Shown here one piece after another: positions 1 through 6,348 of a stretch of DNA of 8,254 bases. How positions within the stretch are numbered: position 1 is the first letter of the stretch; every line of letters starts with the position of its first letter. A program made the position numbers and the translations under genes. The DNA comes from Deltaproteobacteria bacterium (GTDB lineage Bacteria; Desulfobacterota; Desulfarculia; Adiutricales; Adiutricaceae): NCBI GenBank assembly GCA_031279155.1, contig JAITJB010000032.1, positions 1-8,254 of the forward strand, read 5' to 3'. A model generated the notes under the pieces. It worked only from the letters and a program-made list of their open reading frames with translations. It was not told the DNA's origin and did no database searches.

Positions 1-65
1 GGCTCAGAAAAAGAGGACCCGGGCCCGTCCGGGCCCGGGTTGATTTTGTCATCAAAGTCGGCCAT
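1..65 (-). CDS. Possible start of the gene following rpsA, cut by the window edge
   Basis: An ATG at 65 opens a minus-strand frame that stays open for 21 codons to the window edge, beginning MADFDDKINPGPDGPG. It starts 30 bases after the rpsA stop codon, a normal intra-operon distance. The ribosome-binding signal is weak: only CGG about six bases upstream. The acidic, Pro/Gly-rich start would suit a disordered cytoplasmic tail ahead of a membrane segment. In several deltaproteobacterial genomes sppA (signal peptide peptidase) follows rpsA, so that is one candidate, but nothing in these few codons identifies it. Against a gene: 21 open codons can arise by chance, and the same bases form a terminator-like hairpin. 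Confidence 0.4.
   Translation of the reverse strand, partial: MADFDDKINPGPDGPGSSFSE
6..40 (-). terminator. GC-rich hairpin with T-tract downstream of rpsA
   Basis: Bases 17-26 and 31-40 form a perfect 10-bp inverted repeat (ACCCGGGCCC / GGGCCCGGGT) around a 4-base loop. On the minus strand the stem is followed by CCTCTTTTTCT, which makes a plausible Rho-independent terminator about 55 bases after the rpsA stop. The T-run begins five bases after the stem, slightly late for an ideal terminator. The hairpin also lies inside the possible coding start at 1-65, where it would encode PGPDGPG, so only one of the two readings may be functional. Confidence 0.5.
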
Positions 66-95
66 GTTTTTCCGTAACTCGGGCTAGTTGACCGA

Positions 96-1949
96 TCAGT
101 TGCCGCCGGCGTCAGAGTCACCGGACTGCTTTTTTTCGGCCAAGAGTTTATCAAGGTTACCAAAAGCGGCCCCGAAGGTGGAAGTGGCGTTGGTTTGGCT
201 GGCGCCCTTAGACCCATCAACGTAGTCTTTATAGGTGCCTTCCTCTTCCTCTTTGGTCTTGCGTTTGACCGAAAGGCCGATCTTATGATCGCTTGAGGAG
301 ATGGAAACAACCTTAGCCGTAACCATTTCGCCAACTTGGAAAGCCTCGGTTAAGGCTTTACCCTTAGGTACGCCGGACTCGGACACGTGGATGAGCCCTT
401 CAACGCCCTCGGCTAGCTCGATGAAGATGCCAAAGTCGGTCACGTTAGTGACCTTACCGGTCACGGTTTCTCCGACCGGGAAGCGGTTGAAGGCAACCAC
501 CCAAGGATCTTCTTCCAGCTGCTTAATGCCAAGGGAAAACCTCTCTTGATCGCGATCAATAGCCAAGATGACGGCCCGGACTTGATCGCCTTTTTTAAAG
601 ACCTCAGAGGGGTGTTTGAAGCGGCGGGTCCAGGAGATGTCAGAAATATGAACCAAACCGTCGATCCCCTCATCGATACCGATAAAGGCCCCAAAATCAG
701 TGATGTTTTTGATTTTCCCTTCAATGATGGTGCCAATGGGATAGCGTTCGGCCACCGCGCTCCAGGGGTTGGGCTCAATCTGCTTCATGCCCAAGGAGAT
801 GCGTTTACTGGCTAGATCCATGTTTAAAATGACCGCCTCAACAACGTCGCCGACTTTTAAGACCGATGAGGGGTTTCTGACCTTACGGGTCCAGCTCATT
901 TCGGAAACGTGAATCAGGCCCTCAAGCCCGCTTTCCAGTTCCACGAAGGCCCCGTAATCGGTTAAAGAAACCACTTTGCCGCTGACCTTAGCCCCGACCT
1001 CGTATTTTGAGGAGGCTGTAAGCCAGGGATCTTCGGTCAATTGCTTTAAGCCCAAGGAAACCCGGCCCCGGTCTTTGTCGAAGGCTAAGACTTTAACGGT
1101 AACTTTTGAGCCGACGCTGAAGACCTCAGCCGGACTACTTAAGCGGCCCCAAGACATGTCGGTTACGTGCAGTAAGCCGTCAAGCCCGCCCAACTCAATA
1201 AAAGCCCCGTAATCGGTCAGGTTTTTAACCGTGCCCTCAATGACGTTACCGACCTCAAGAGTGGACATGGTGCGGTTGCGGATGAGTTCACGTTCGGCTT
1301 CTAAGATAACTCTACGGCTTAAGACGACGTTACCGCGCCTTTTGTTGAACTTTAAAACCTTAAAGTCATAGGTCTTACCGACCAAGCTTTCGAGATTCTT
1401 AATGGGCCTGGTGTCGACTTGAGAACCGGGTAAGAAAGCTGGTACGCCGATGTCTACCGATAGACCGCCCTTGACCCGGCTGATAATCGTGCCGTTGATG
1501 GTGCCATCTTCGCTGTGCACGCGGGCGATCTCTTCCCAGACCTTCATCTTGGCCGCCCGTTCCTTGGAGAGGATGATCTCGCCATCCTCGTCGTCCCAAT
1601 GGACCAAAAGGGCTTCGACTTGGTCGTTGATTTTGACGGCTAGATTGCCATCGGCGTCTTTAAACTCATCAATAGCGATTCGGCCCTCGCTTTTGGCTCC
1701 TACGTCAAGCATGACGTATTCCTTGTCGATGTGGACCACGGTCCCTTTGAGCACGTCGCCTTCAGACAGACTCTTAAGGCTCTCCTCAATGAGGTCTTCC
1801 ATTGACTCTAGGTCAGCGGAATGTTGATCGTTACGCCCTGATTCCTCAGGCTCATCGGAATTAAGGGTGTCGGCGTTTTCATTCTCATTGACGGATTGCG
1901 CCGTGTCCGAACAAGGTAATGAGCTTTGGTGGTTGAAACTGTTTTCCAT
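96..1949 (-). CDS. rpsA: 30S ribosomal protein S1
   Basis: S1 binds mRNA on the small ribosomal subunit and helps start translation of structured or weakly Shine-Dalgarno-led messages. The 617-residue product has six S1/OB-fold repeats at roughly 62-131, 147-214, 232-302, 317-389, 404-476 and 491-562. Repeats 3 to 5 carry the typical words NLTDYGAF, GLLHVTDMSW and RVSLGLKQL. Repeats 1 and 2 are the more divergent ribosome-binding type (for example GGLSVDIGVPAFLPGSQVD). E. coli S1 is about 557 residues; the excess is an acidic, Asn/Ser/Glu-rich N-terminal extension of about 50 residues and a charged C-terminal tail (563-617). The ATG at 1949 is preceded by GGGG at five bases; a shorter start at Met50 is possible but has a poorer ribosome-binding site. 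The gene has its own likely promoter and lies 267 bases after rpoD. Confidence 0.98.
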   Translation of the reverse strand: MENSFNHQSSLPCSDTAQSVNENENADTLNSDEPEESGRNDQHSADLESMEDLIEESLKSLSEGDVLKGTVVHIDKEYVMLDVGAKSEGRIAIDEFKDADGNLAVKINDQVEALLVHWDDEDGEIILSKERAAKMKVWEEIARVHSEDGTINGTIISRVKGGLSVDIGVPAFLPGSQVDTRPIKNLESLVGKTYDFKVLKFNKRRGNVVLSRRVILEAERELIRNRTMSTLEVGNVIEGTVKNLTDYGAFIELGGLDGLLHVTDMSWGRLSSPAEVFSVGSKVTVKVLAFDKDRGRVSLGLKQLTEDPWLTASSKYEVGAKVSGKVVSLTDYGAFVELESGLEGLIHVSEMSWTRKVRNPSSVLKVGDVVEAVILNMDLASKRISLGMKQIEPNPWSAVAERYPIGTIIEGKIKNITDFGAFIGIDEGIDGLVHISDISWTRRFKHPSEVFKKGDQVRAVILAIDRDQERFSLGIKQLEEDPWVVAFNRFPVGETVTGKVTNVTDFGIFIELAEGVEGLIHVSESGVPKGKALTEAFQVGEMVTAKVVSISSSDHKIGLSVKRKTKEEEEGTYKDYVDGSKGASQTNATSTFGAAFGNLDKLLAEKKQSGDSDAGGN

Positions 1950-1954
1950 GTTGT

Positions 1955-1958
1955 CCCC
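1955..1958 (-). promoter_or_regulatory. Ribosome-binding site of rpsA
   Basis: GGGG read on the minus strand ends five bases before the ATG at 1949. It supports the long start with the acidic N-terminal extension over the internal Met50. It is less canonical than the GGAGG sites of rpoD and dnaG, which fits S1 genes often having a non-standard, structure-dependent initiation region. Confidence 0.5.
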
Positions 1959-2003
1959 GAAATATTAATTTCCAAGCAGAGGTTCTGGCCAGCCTCCGCA
2001 AGA

Positions 2004-2019
2004 CTGCGTGAGACCGCAG
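2004..2019 (-). other. Small hairpin in the rpsA leader
   Basis: CTGCG (2004-2008) and CGCAG (2015-2019) form a five-bp stem with a six-base loop inside the predicted rpsA 5' leader. In E. coli the rpsA leader is folded and S1 represses its own translation through it. Whether this small hairpin has such a role here is inference. Confidence 0.3.
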
Positions 2020-2031
2020 CTGATCTTGTAA

Positions 2032-2059
2032 ATCATAGCACACAAAAAAAATTTTTCCA
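2032..2059 (-). promoter_or_regulatory. Sigma-70-type promoter candidate for rpsA
   Basis: On the minus strand, TGGAAA (2054-2059; four of six matches to TTGACA) is followed after 16 bases by TATGAT (2032-2037; five of six matches to TATAAT). A TG one base before the -10 (TGCTATGAT) makes it an extended -10 element. The spacer contains runs of A and T (2044-2056). Transcription would start near 2025, giving a leader of about 75 bases before rpsA. This suggests rpsA can be expressed separately from dnaG-rpoD. Confidence 0.55.
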
Positions 2060-2216
2060 TTTATTTTTACTATCCTAAGAGGTGTTGGACGAGATTTTTT
2101 TGCCCATGGTTAAAATAGCAAAATTAATCATCTAATCTGAAGTCGCCCCCTGGTTTTATGATACATTCTCTCAAAATTTTGGGGCTAGAAAGATGTTTTT
2201 TACTTTAGGCTAATTG

Positions 2217-3965
2217 TCAGTTGTCGACAAAGGGCTTAAGCTTACAGCTGCGGCTCGGGTGCTTAAGCTTTCTTAAAGCCTTGTTTTCTATTTGCCGAAT
2301 GCGCTCGCGGGTTACGTTAAATTCCTGACCGACCTCTTCTAAGGTATGATCGGTCTTCTCCCCAATACCGAAGCGCATCCTAAGAACTTTTTCTTCGCGG
2401 GCCGTTAAGGTGCCCAAGAGCTTGGCGGCCATGTCGACTAAGTTATTGTGGATAACTAAGTCGGTGGTACTTTGGTTGTATTGATCTTCGATAAAATCGC
2501 CTAGGTAGCTATCGCCATCTTCGCCAATGGGCGTTTCCAGTGAGATGGGCTCTTTGGCGATCTTAAGGACCTTTCGGACTTTTTCGAGCGGCAATTCCAT
2601 TTTAACGGCTATCTCTTCCGGGGTAGCTTCGCGGCCGAGCTCTTGGAGCAGATAGCGGGAGGTGCGGATGAGCTTATTGATAGTTTCAATCATATGGACC
2701 GGAATGCGGATAGTGCGGGCTTGGTCGGCGATGGCACGGGTGATAGCTTGGCGGATCCACCAGGTGGCGTAAGTGGAAAACTTGTAGCCCCTTTGGTATT
2801 CAAACTTGTCGACGGCCTTCATTAAGCCGATGTTGCCTTCTTGGATGAGATCTAAAAACTGCAGCCCTCGGTTGGTGTACTTTTTGGCAATCGAGACCAC
2901 AAGCCTTAAGTTAGCCTCGATAAGGTGGTTTTTGGCCTCAATGGTCTGGCTCTCGCCGGCTTCAACGGCTTTAACAATAACTTTGAGCTCATCGTAGGTT
3001 ATCGAGAGCTCGCGCTCCAAATCACGGTTGGCCTTAAGAATTTTAGCCGTTGATTCTATAAGATCGCGGATTTCTTGGGCGGAAATCTTAAGTTTCTGGC
3101 TTTTGCTGGCTAAAAGTTTGGGGTCTTTTTTTAGGTCTCGACCAAAGCGCCTAAATTCCGTAGGGGTAGTTAAGTTTAGCTTTGATAAGTTTTCCGTTAG
3201 CTCGCAATTTATGGCCCTAAAACGGCCTTCCCATTCCCTTAGGCGGCTGACCATGGCCTCATACTGAGATTTAGCTAAGCTTAACTTAAGAAATAAATCC
3301 TCAATATCATTACTAATTTTATTTATGTGGTTGGTGATGCGCTTTCGCCTGGTGGGATTGGCGCTTCTATATTCCTTTTGGGTTTTGGCTCGGTAGTTGG
3401 CTAAGTTTTGGCACTGCCTTTCGATTTCTTCTATATTTTTAAGAAATATAGCGAGGTTACGCTCGCTTGCGTTTTCTTGGCCTTCGACATTTTCCTCCTC
3501 GCCTTCGCCGGTAACCTCCCTTAAGCGCATTTCGCCGCTTGAAAGCTTGCGACCGATCTCGCGTACCGCCTCAAGCCCGACCGGGGTTCTTAAAATGCAT
3601 TTAATGACCTGCCGCTCGCCATCTTCGATGCGGCGGGCGAGCTCGACTTCAGCCTCACGCGAAAGTAAGCCGACCTGCCCCATCTCCCTTAAATAGACCT
3701 TAACCGGATCGGCTAAGATGGTCTCGCGTTCAACTGGCGGCTGGTAGCTTTCTTCCCGGGAGTCAATTAAGCCCATATCGAGGAGCTTTTTTTCGTCTTT
3801 AGATTCCTGCAGATCTTCAACCAAATGGATCTCAATATCGTCAAAAAAAGCCATAACCGCCTCCAAATGGTCAGATTTGTCAGCTTCTGGCTCAAGATCG
3901 CTTTCCGGATAATCCCGGTCAAAAGTATCATTATCAAATATCGAGTCGTCGAAAGGGCTGTTCAC
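2217..3965 (-). CDS. rpoD: RNA polymerase primary sigma factor (sigma-70)
   Basis: The housekeeping sigma factor directs RNA polymerase to -10/-35 promoters. Numbering from the GTG at 3965 (582 residues), region 1.2 is at about 85-117 (DPVKVYLREMGQVGLLSREA). A charged non-conserved spacer runs to about 330. Region 2 is at 345-425, with the core-binding word DLIQEGNIGLMKAVDKFEY and the -10 recognition/melting segment YKFSTYATWWIRQAI. Region 3 is at 426-500. Region 4 is at 513-573, with the -35 helix-turn-helix TLEEVGQEFNVTRERIRQI and the ending KALRKLKHPSR. Region 1.1 is shortened: only its last part (DHLEAVMAFFDDIEIHLVED) remains, after about 25 acidic residues. The frame extends upstream to a TTG at 4001 (594 residues), but that codon has no ribosome-binding site, whereas GGAGG lies five bases before the GTG. 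The gene follows dnaG by 80 bases and is probably co-transcribed with it. Confidence 0.98.
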   Translation of the reverse strand: MNSPFDDSIFDNDTFDRDYPESDLEPEADKSDHLEAVMAFFDDIEIHLVEDLQESKDEKKLLDMGLIDSREESYQPPVERETILADPVKVYLREMGQVGLLSREAEVELARRIEDGERQVIKCILRTPVGLEAVREIGRKLSSGEMRLREVTGEGEEENVEGQENASERNLAIFLKNIEEIERQCQNLANYRAKTQKEYRSANPTRRKRITNHINKISNDIEDLFLKLSLAKSQYEAMVSRLREWEGRFRAINCELTENLSKLNLTTPTEFRRFGRDLKKDPKLLASKSQKLKISAQEIRDLIESTAKILKANRDLERELSITYDELKVIVKAVEAGESQTIEAKNHLIEANLRLVVSIAKKYTNRGLQFLDLIQEGNIGLMKAVDKFEYQRGYKFSTYATWWIRQAITRAIADQARTIRIPVHMIETINKLIRTSRYLLQELGREATPEEIAVKMELPLEKVRKVLKIAKEPISLETPIGEDGDSYLGDFIEDQYNQSTTDLVIHNNLVDMAAKLLGTLTAREEKVLRMRFGIGEKTDHTLEEVGQEFNVTRERIRQIENKALRKLKHPSRSCKLKPFVDN

Positions 3966-3970
3966 CTTGA

Positions 3971-3975
3971 CCTCC
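3971..3975 (-). promoter_or_regulatory. Ribosome-binding site deciding the rpoD start
   Basis: GGAGG on the minus strand, then five bases (TCAAG), then GTG at 3965-3963. The upstream TTG at 4001 is preceded by a C-rich stretch with no Shine-Dalgarno match. The site therefore favours the GTG, trimming 12 residues from the longest open frame. Confidence 0.8.
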
Positions 3976-4028
3976 GTTTTTCCGGCATAGATAAAGTCCA
4001 AACCGGTGGGGGGTTTATGGTCGGAGCA

Positions 4029-4047
4029 AAAAATAGAGGCTATTTTT
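4029..4047 (-). other. A/T-rich hairpin at the dnaG stop codon
   Basis: AAAAATAG (4029-4036) and CTATTTTT (4040-4047) form a perfect eight-bp stem with a three-base loop that overlaps the dnaG stop codon (4046-4048). On the minus strand the stem runs into a six-T tract. It resembles a weak intrinsic terminator or attenuator between dnaG and rpoD, or a 3'-end processing site. Its A/T-only lower stem makes strong termination unlikely. Confidence 0.35.
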
Positions 4048-5797
4048 ATTGGCCGGATTTACTGGCTAGAAGACTTCGGGCTAGCTCGTGATTTCCGGCT
4101 TCTTCGGCTTTGCGGATGGCTTCGGTTATTTCACTTTGAACTTTGCTTTCACATCTACTCATAAGTTTAATAATAAGCTGCTCGAGTGAGGCCCGGCTCT
4201 TATTGGCGTCAAGCTGCCTTGGGGAACTTAGCGCGCCTGATATTAAAGAGCTCATCATATCGTCATCATCGAAGCGAAGTCTCGAGGGATCAAAGGATCC
4301 GGCTCCAGAAATTAACCTTATGACGGCCTCAAAAATGGGTTTAGTGCGATCTGTAGGCCACATGTCAGGGGCCACCTCTTTAAGAACTGGCGCGCTCTCC
4401 GGGTGGATAATGGCGTGCCTTAAAATCCTAGCCGCTAACAAATTGTAGTCAGGCGTCTTATTGGGGCGGTGGATCTTAGCGGGAACTACCGCCTTAGGCG
4501 GCCCGCCGCCAACGGTTAGAAGCTGGCGGTCAAGCCCTAATTTTTCGGCCAGTTTATTTCTTAGATACTGGCTTTTGGCCCCATCTGGCACCTGGGAGAG
4601 GATTTCTTTGGCTTGGGTAATAAGCTGGCTCTCCCCGGTCAGGGTGGTTCGGGGTTTGGCCACTAGTAAGGACACAAAGTAGTCGGCAATATCGGTTGCC
4701 TGATCGGCAAGATCGAAGAAGGCCGCTGAGCCAAACTCTCTAACAAAGGTGTCGGGGTCGTGACCCCCGGGGAGCCTTATGACCCGGCCGTCTAATTCAG
4801 CGTTAAATAATAGAGGCAGGGCCCTTTTGGTGGCCTCTTCGCCGGCTTTGTCAGAGTCAAAGACCAGGTAGACCTCTTTGGCCATGTTCCTAATACTATT
4901 TAATTGATATGGGGTTAAGGCTGTGCCCATGACGGCGGCCACCGGCTTGACGCCGCCTGAGACTAAACTTATGAGATCGAAATAGCCCTCAACCAAAAAG
5001 ATTAAGCCGCCGGCCCTGACGTGGGGTTTGGCGTGGTGGAGGCCGTAAAGTAAGCGCCCTTTAGTATAGATATCAGTTGCCGGGGAATTTATGTATTTGG
5101 GCAGATCCGGATTAGTGACCGGCCCAAATGTCCGGCCAGCTAAGGCAACGATCCGGTTTTCCGGGTCGGTTACCGGGATCATCAGGCGATGGCGAAAGAC
5201 ATCGTAGAAGCCCGTGCCGCCAGTTCTGGGCTTAATGAGCCCGGCAGCCTCCATGACCTTATCGGAATACTTAAGTCCCAATAGGTGCCGTCGCAAAGAA
5301 TCCCAGGAGTCTTCGGCCAGCCCCAACCCAAATTGCCGGATGACGTCAAGAGAAAGGCCTCTATCGATCAGATACTTTCGGGCCGCCGCCCCCTCGTCGG
5401 CAAATAAGTTATTGTGGTAAAAGGTCCGGGCCCTATCCATGATCTCGTAGAGGAGGGTCTTAAGGGGCTTACCATCGATGGTCGGGACGTTTTCATCGCG
5501 CAGGGCCGGAAGAGATATGCCGGCTTTGGCGGCCAACTCGCGGACAGCGTCGGGAAAACTTAAGCCGGCGATCATCATTAAAAACTTAAAGGGACCGCCG
5601 CCTTGGCCGCAGCCAAAACAGTAAAAAGTCCCCTTGTCGGGATTGATATAAAACGATGGGGTCTTTTCAGCGTGAAAGGGGCATAGGCCGCGCCAAGATA
5701 CGCCAACTCGCTTGATGTCGACGTACTGCCTGACCAGTCCGACCAGGTCAGTGGACTTGGCTATGCGGTCAATAATTTCCTCGGGATAGCGTAGCAA
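4046..5797 (-). CDS. dnaG: DNA primase
   Basis: DnaG makes the RNA primers for replication, working with the DnaB helicase at the fork. Numbering from the TTG at 5797 (583 residues), the CHC2 zinc finger comprises Cys39 and His42 (CPFH) with Cys60 and Cys63 (CFGC). The RNA-polymerase core follows, including the LAGRTFGP and PKYINSP words. The Toprim domain has the catalytic glutamate in VEGYFD (Glu270) and the metal-binding aspartates in VFDSDKAG (Asp314, Asp316). The C-terminal 200 or so residues correspond to the helicase-interaction region. A longer open frame reaches a TTG at 5821 (591 residues), but GGAGG lies five bases before the TTG at 5797, and the shorter start puts the zinc-finger cysteines at the positions usual in E. 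coli and B. subtilis DnaG. All catalytic residues are present. It heads the dnaG-rpoD unit. Confidence 0.98.
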   Translation of the reverse strand: MLRYPEEIIDRIAKSTDLVGLVRQYVDIKRVGVSWRGLCPFHAEKTPSFYINPDKGTFYCFGCGQGGGPFKFLMMIAGLSFPDAVRELAAKAGISLPALRDENVPTIDGKPLKTLLYEIMDRARTFYHNNLFADEGAAARKYLIDRGLSLDVIRQFGLGLAEDSWDSLRRHLLGLKYSDKVMEAAGLIKPRTGGTGFYDVFRHRLMIPVTDPENRIVALAGRTFGPVTNPDLPKYINSPATDIYTKGRLLYGLHHAKPHVRAGGLIFLVEGYFDLISLVSGGVKPVAAVMGTALTPYQLNSIRNMAKEVYLVFDSDKAGEEATKRALPLLFNAELDGRVIRLPGGHDPDTFVREFGSAAFFDLADQATDIADYFVSLLVAKPRTTLTGESQLITQAKEILSQVPDGAKSQYLRNKLAEKLGLDRQLLTVGGGPPKAVVPAKIHRPNKTPDYNLLAARILRHAIIHPESAPVLKEVAPDMWPTDRTKPIFEAVIRLISGAGSFDPSRLRFDDDDMMSSLISGALSSPRQLDANKSRASLEQLIIKLMSRCESKVQSEITEAIRKAEEAGNHELARSLLASKSGQ

Positions 5798-5802
5798 AAA
5801 AT

Positions 5803-5807
5803 CCTCC
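5803..5807 (-). promoter_or_regulatory. Ribosome-binding site deciding the dnaG start
   Basis: GGAGG on the minus strand, then five bases (ATTTT), then TTG at 5797-5795. The arrangement matches that of rpoD. The alternative TTG at 5821 is preceded by TGCGCCCGACTT, with no Shine-Dalgarno match. Confidence 0.8.
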
Positions 5808-5890
5808 AATGGCCGGGACAAAAGTCGGGCGCAGCCAATATAGACTATAGAGATATAGCGCTAAGATTAGATGATATATACTATAACCAT

Positions 5891-5917
5891 GTAAAAACCA
5901 GTGTGGTTAATTTTTAC
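5891..5917. promoter_or_regulatory. Inverted repeat overlapping the dnaG promoter
   Basis: GTAAAAA (5891-5897) and TTTTTAC (5911-5917) are perfect inverted arms separated by 13 bases. Nested inside is a second inverted pair, AACCA (5896-5900) and TGGTT (5904-5908), around GTG. The right arm coincides with the candidate -10 of the dnaG promoter, and the element would also cover the transcription start. It could be a repressor operator or an mRNA 5' hairpin; no regulator is identified. Confidence 0.4.
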
Positions 5918-5939
5918 CTAACCCAAAAAACTATATCAA
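5911..5939 (-). promoter_or_regulatory. Sigma-70-type promoter candidate for dnaG-rpoD
   Basis: On the minus strand, TTGATA (5934-5939; five of six matches to TTGACA) and TAAAAA (5911-5916; four of six to TATAAT) are separated by 17 bases. The start would fall near 5904, giving a leader of about 105 bases before the dnaG TTG. The surrounding DNA is AT-rich, which raises the chance of spurious matches. Confidence 0.45.
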
Positions 5940-5993
5940 GAATTTTTTAAGCCATTGGAAAAACTGGCCCGCGGTCGGACGCCTTGGGTAGGG

Positions 5994-6038
5994 TCTGGAC
6001 CAATAGGGAGTGGACCTATCGGAGACGACTGGTCCGGA
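5994..6038 (+). other. Structured GC-rich element, possible RNA fold
   Basis: TCTGGACCA (5994-6002) pairs with TGGTCCGGA (6030-6038) as a nine-bp stem with one G-U pair. It encloses a hairpin ATAGG/CCTAT (6003-6007 / 6015-6019) and possibly a two-bp hairpin closed by a GAGA tetraloop (6020-6027), so the segment could fold as a three-way junction. It lies in a GC-rich island inside an AT-rich gap, and a weak stem followed by T8 (6059-6080) could end a plus-strand transcript. I do not recognise a known RNA family. It could be a small RNA, part of a leader, or a DNA-level repeat. Confidence 0.3.
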
Positions 6039-6314
6039 GGGGAGCCTTACAGAACTTTAAGCTTTTTGGCGCTTTTTTTTGGGCTGAGCTTTGGCTGAGC
6101 TGGCAATGACCTTAAAAGGAGCTTGTAATAAGCTTTTACTCGCAGCTTTGGCTTTTTAAAAACATTAGTAAAAATAGAGATTTATCTGTTAAGGCTCAGA
6201 CAGTAGGGTTCTCAAGGAAGATCCCACCGACAAGTTTAATAATAAGGCCAAAATTCAGAAAATCAATAGGGGGCTTATCAATTTTATCGATTCTGCCGAT
6301 ACGGGATCTATATA

Positions 6315-6337
6315 GGTCCAGCGCCATGGTCTGGACC
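6315..6337 (+). promoter_or_regulatory. Inverted repeat in the leader of the OmpA-like gene
   Basis: GGTCCAG (6315-6321) and CTGGACC (6331-6337) form a perfect seven-bp stem around a nine-base loop. It lies directly after TATATA (6309-6314), a possible but poorly supported -10, and seven bases before the GGGAG ribosome-binding site. It could be an operator, or an mRNA hairpin affecting initiation at the ATG at 6356. The upstream ATG at 6326 lies in its loop. Confidence 0.4.
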
Positions 6338-6343
6338 ATTGAT

Positions 6344-6348
6344 GGGAG
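6344..6348 (+). promoter_or_regulatory. Ribosome-binding site deciding the start of the OmpA-like gene
   Basis: GGGAG, then seven bases, then the ATG at 6356. The upstream in-frame ATG at 6326 has no Shine-Dalgarno match and lies in the loop of an inverted repeat. Starting at 6356 also puts a normal signal-peptide charge pattern at the very N-terminus. Confidence 0.7.

Larger units (their letters stand above)
5822..6325. other. Divergent intergenic region between dnaG and the OmpA-like gene
   Basis: There is no convincing gene in these roughly 500 bases. From left to right they hold the dnaG leader and promoter candidate (to 5939), a GC-rich structured island (about 5960-6050) and a T8 run (6073-6080). 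Next come short direct repeats: GGCTGAGCT at 6082-6090 and 6093-6101, and AGCTTTGGCT at 6087-6096 and 6144-6153. A 17-codon frame lies at 6106-6159, and a start-less open stretch at 6193-6312. No tRNA or known riboswitch was recognised. Confidence 0.6.

Noticed and set aside
461..778. Minus-strand open frame of 105 codons overlapping rpsA in another frame
   Set aside because: It overlaps conserved S1 repeats entirely and its translation shows no family resemblance.
1450..1827. Plus-strand open frame of 125 codons inside rpsA
   Set aside because: Antisense to S1 repeats, Ser/Leu-rich low-information translation with no domain. It is explained by the codon use of rpsA.
2172..2181. Palindrome CAAAATTTTG after rpoD as a terminator
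   Set aside because: Only five bp per arm with no loop, A/T-only core and no following T-tract on the minus strand.
5994..6045. The sequence CTGGTCCGGAGGGGAGCC as a signal recognition particle RNA
   Set aside because: It recalls the GGTCCGGAAGGAAGCAGCC region of 4.5S RNA, but the key GGAA loop sequence and the flanking pairing are absent.
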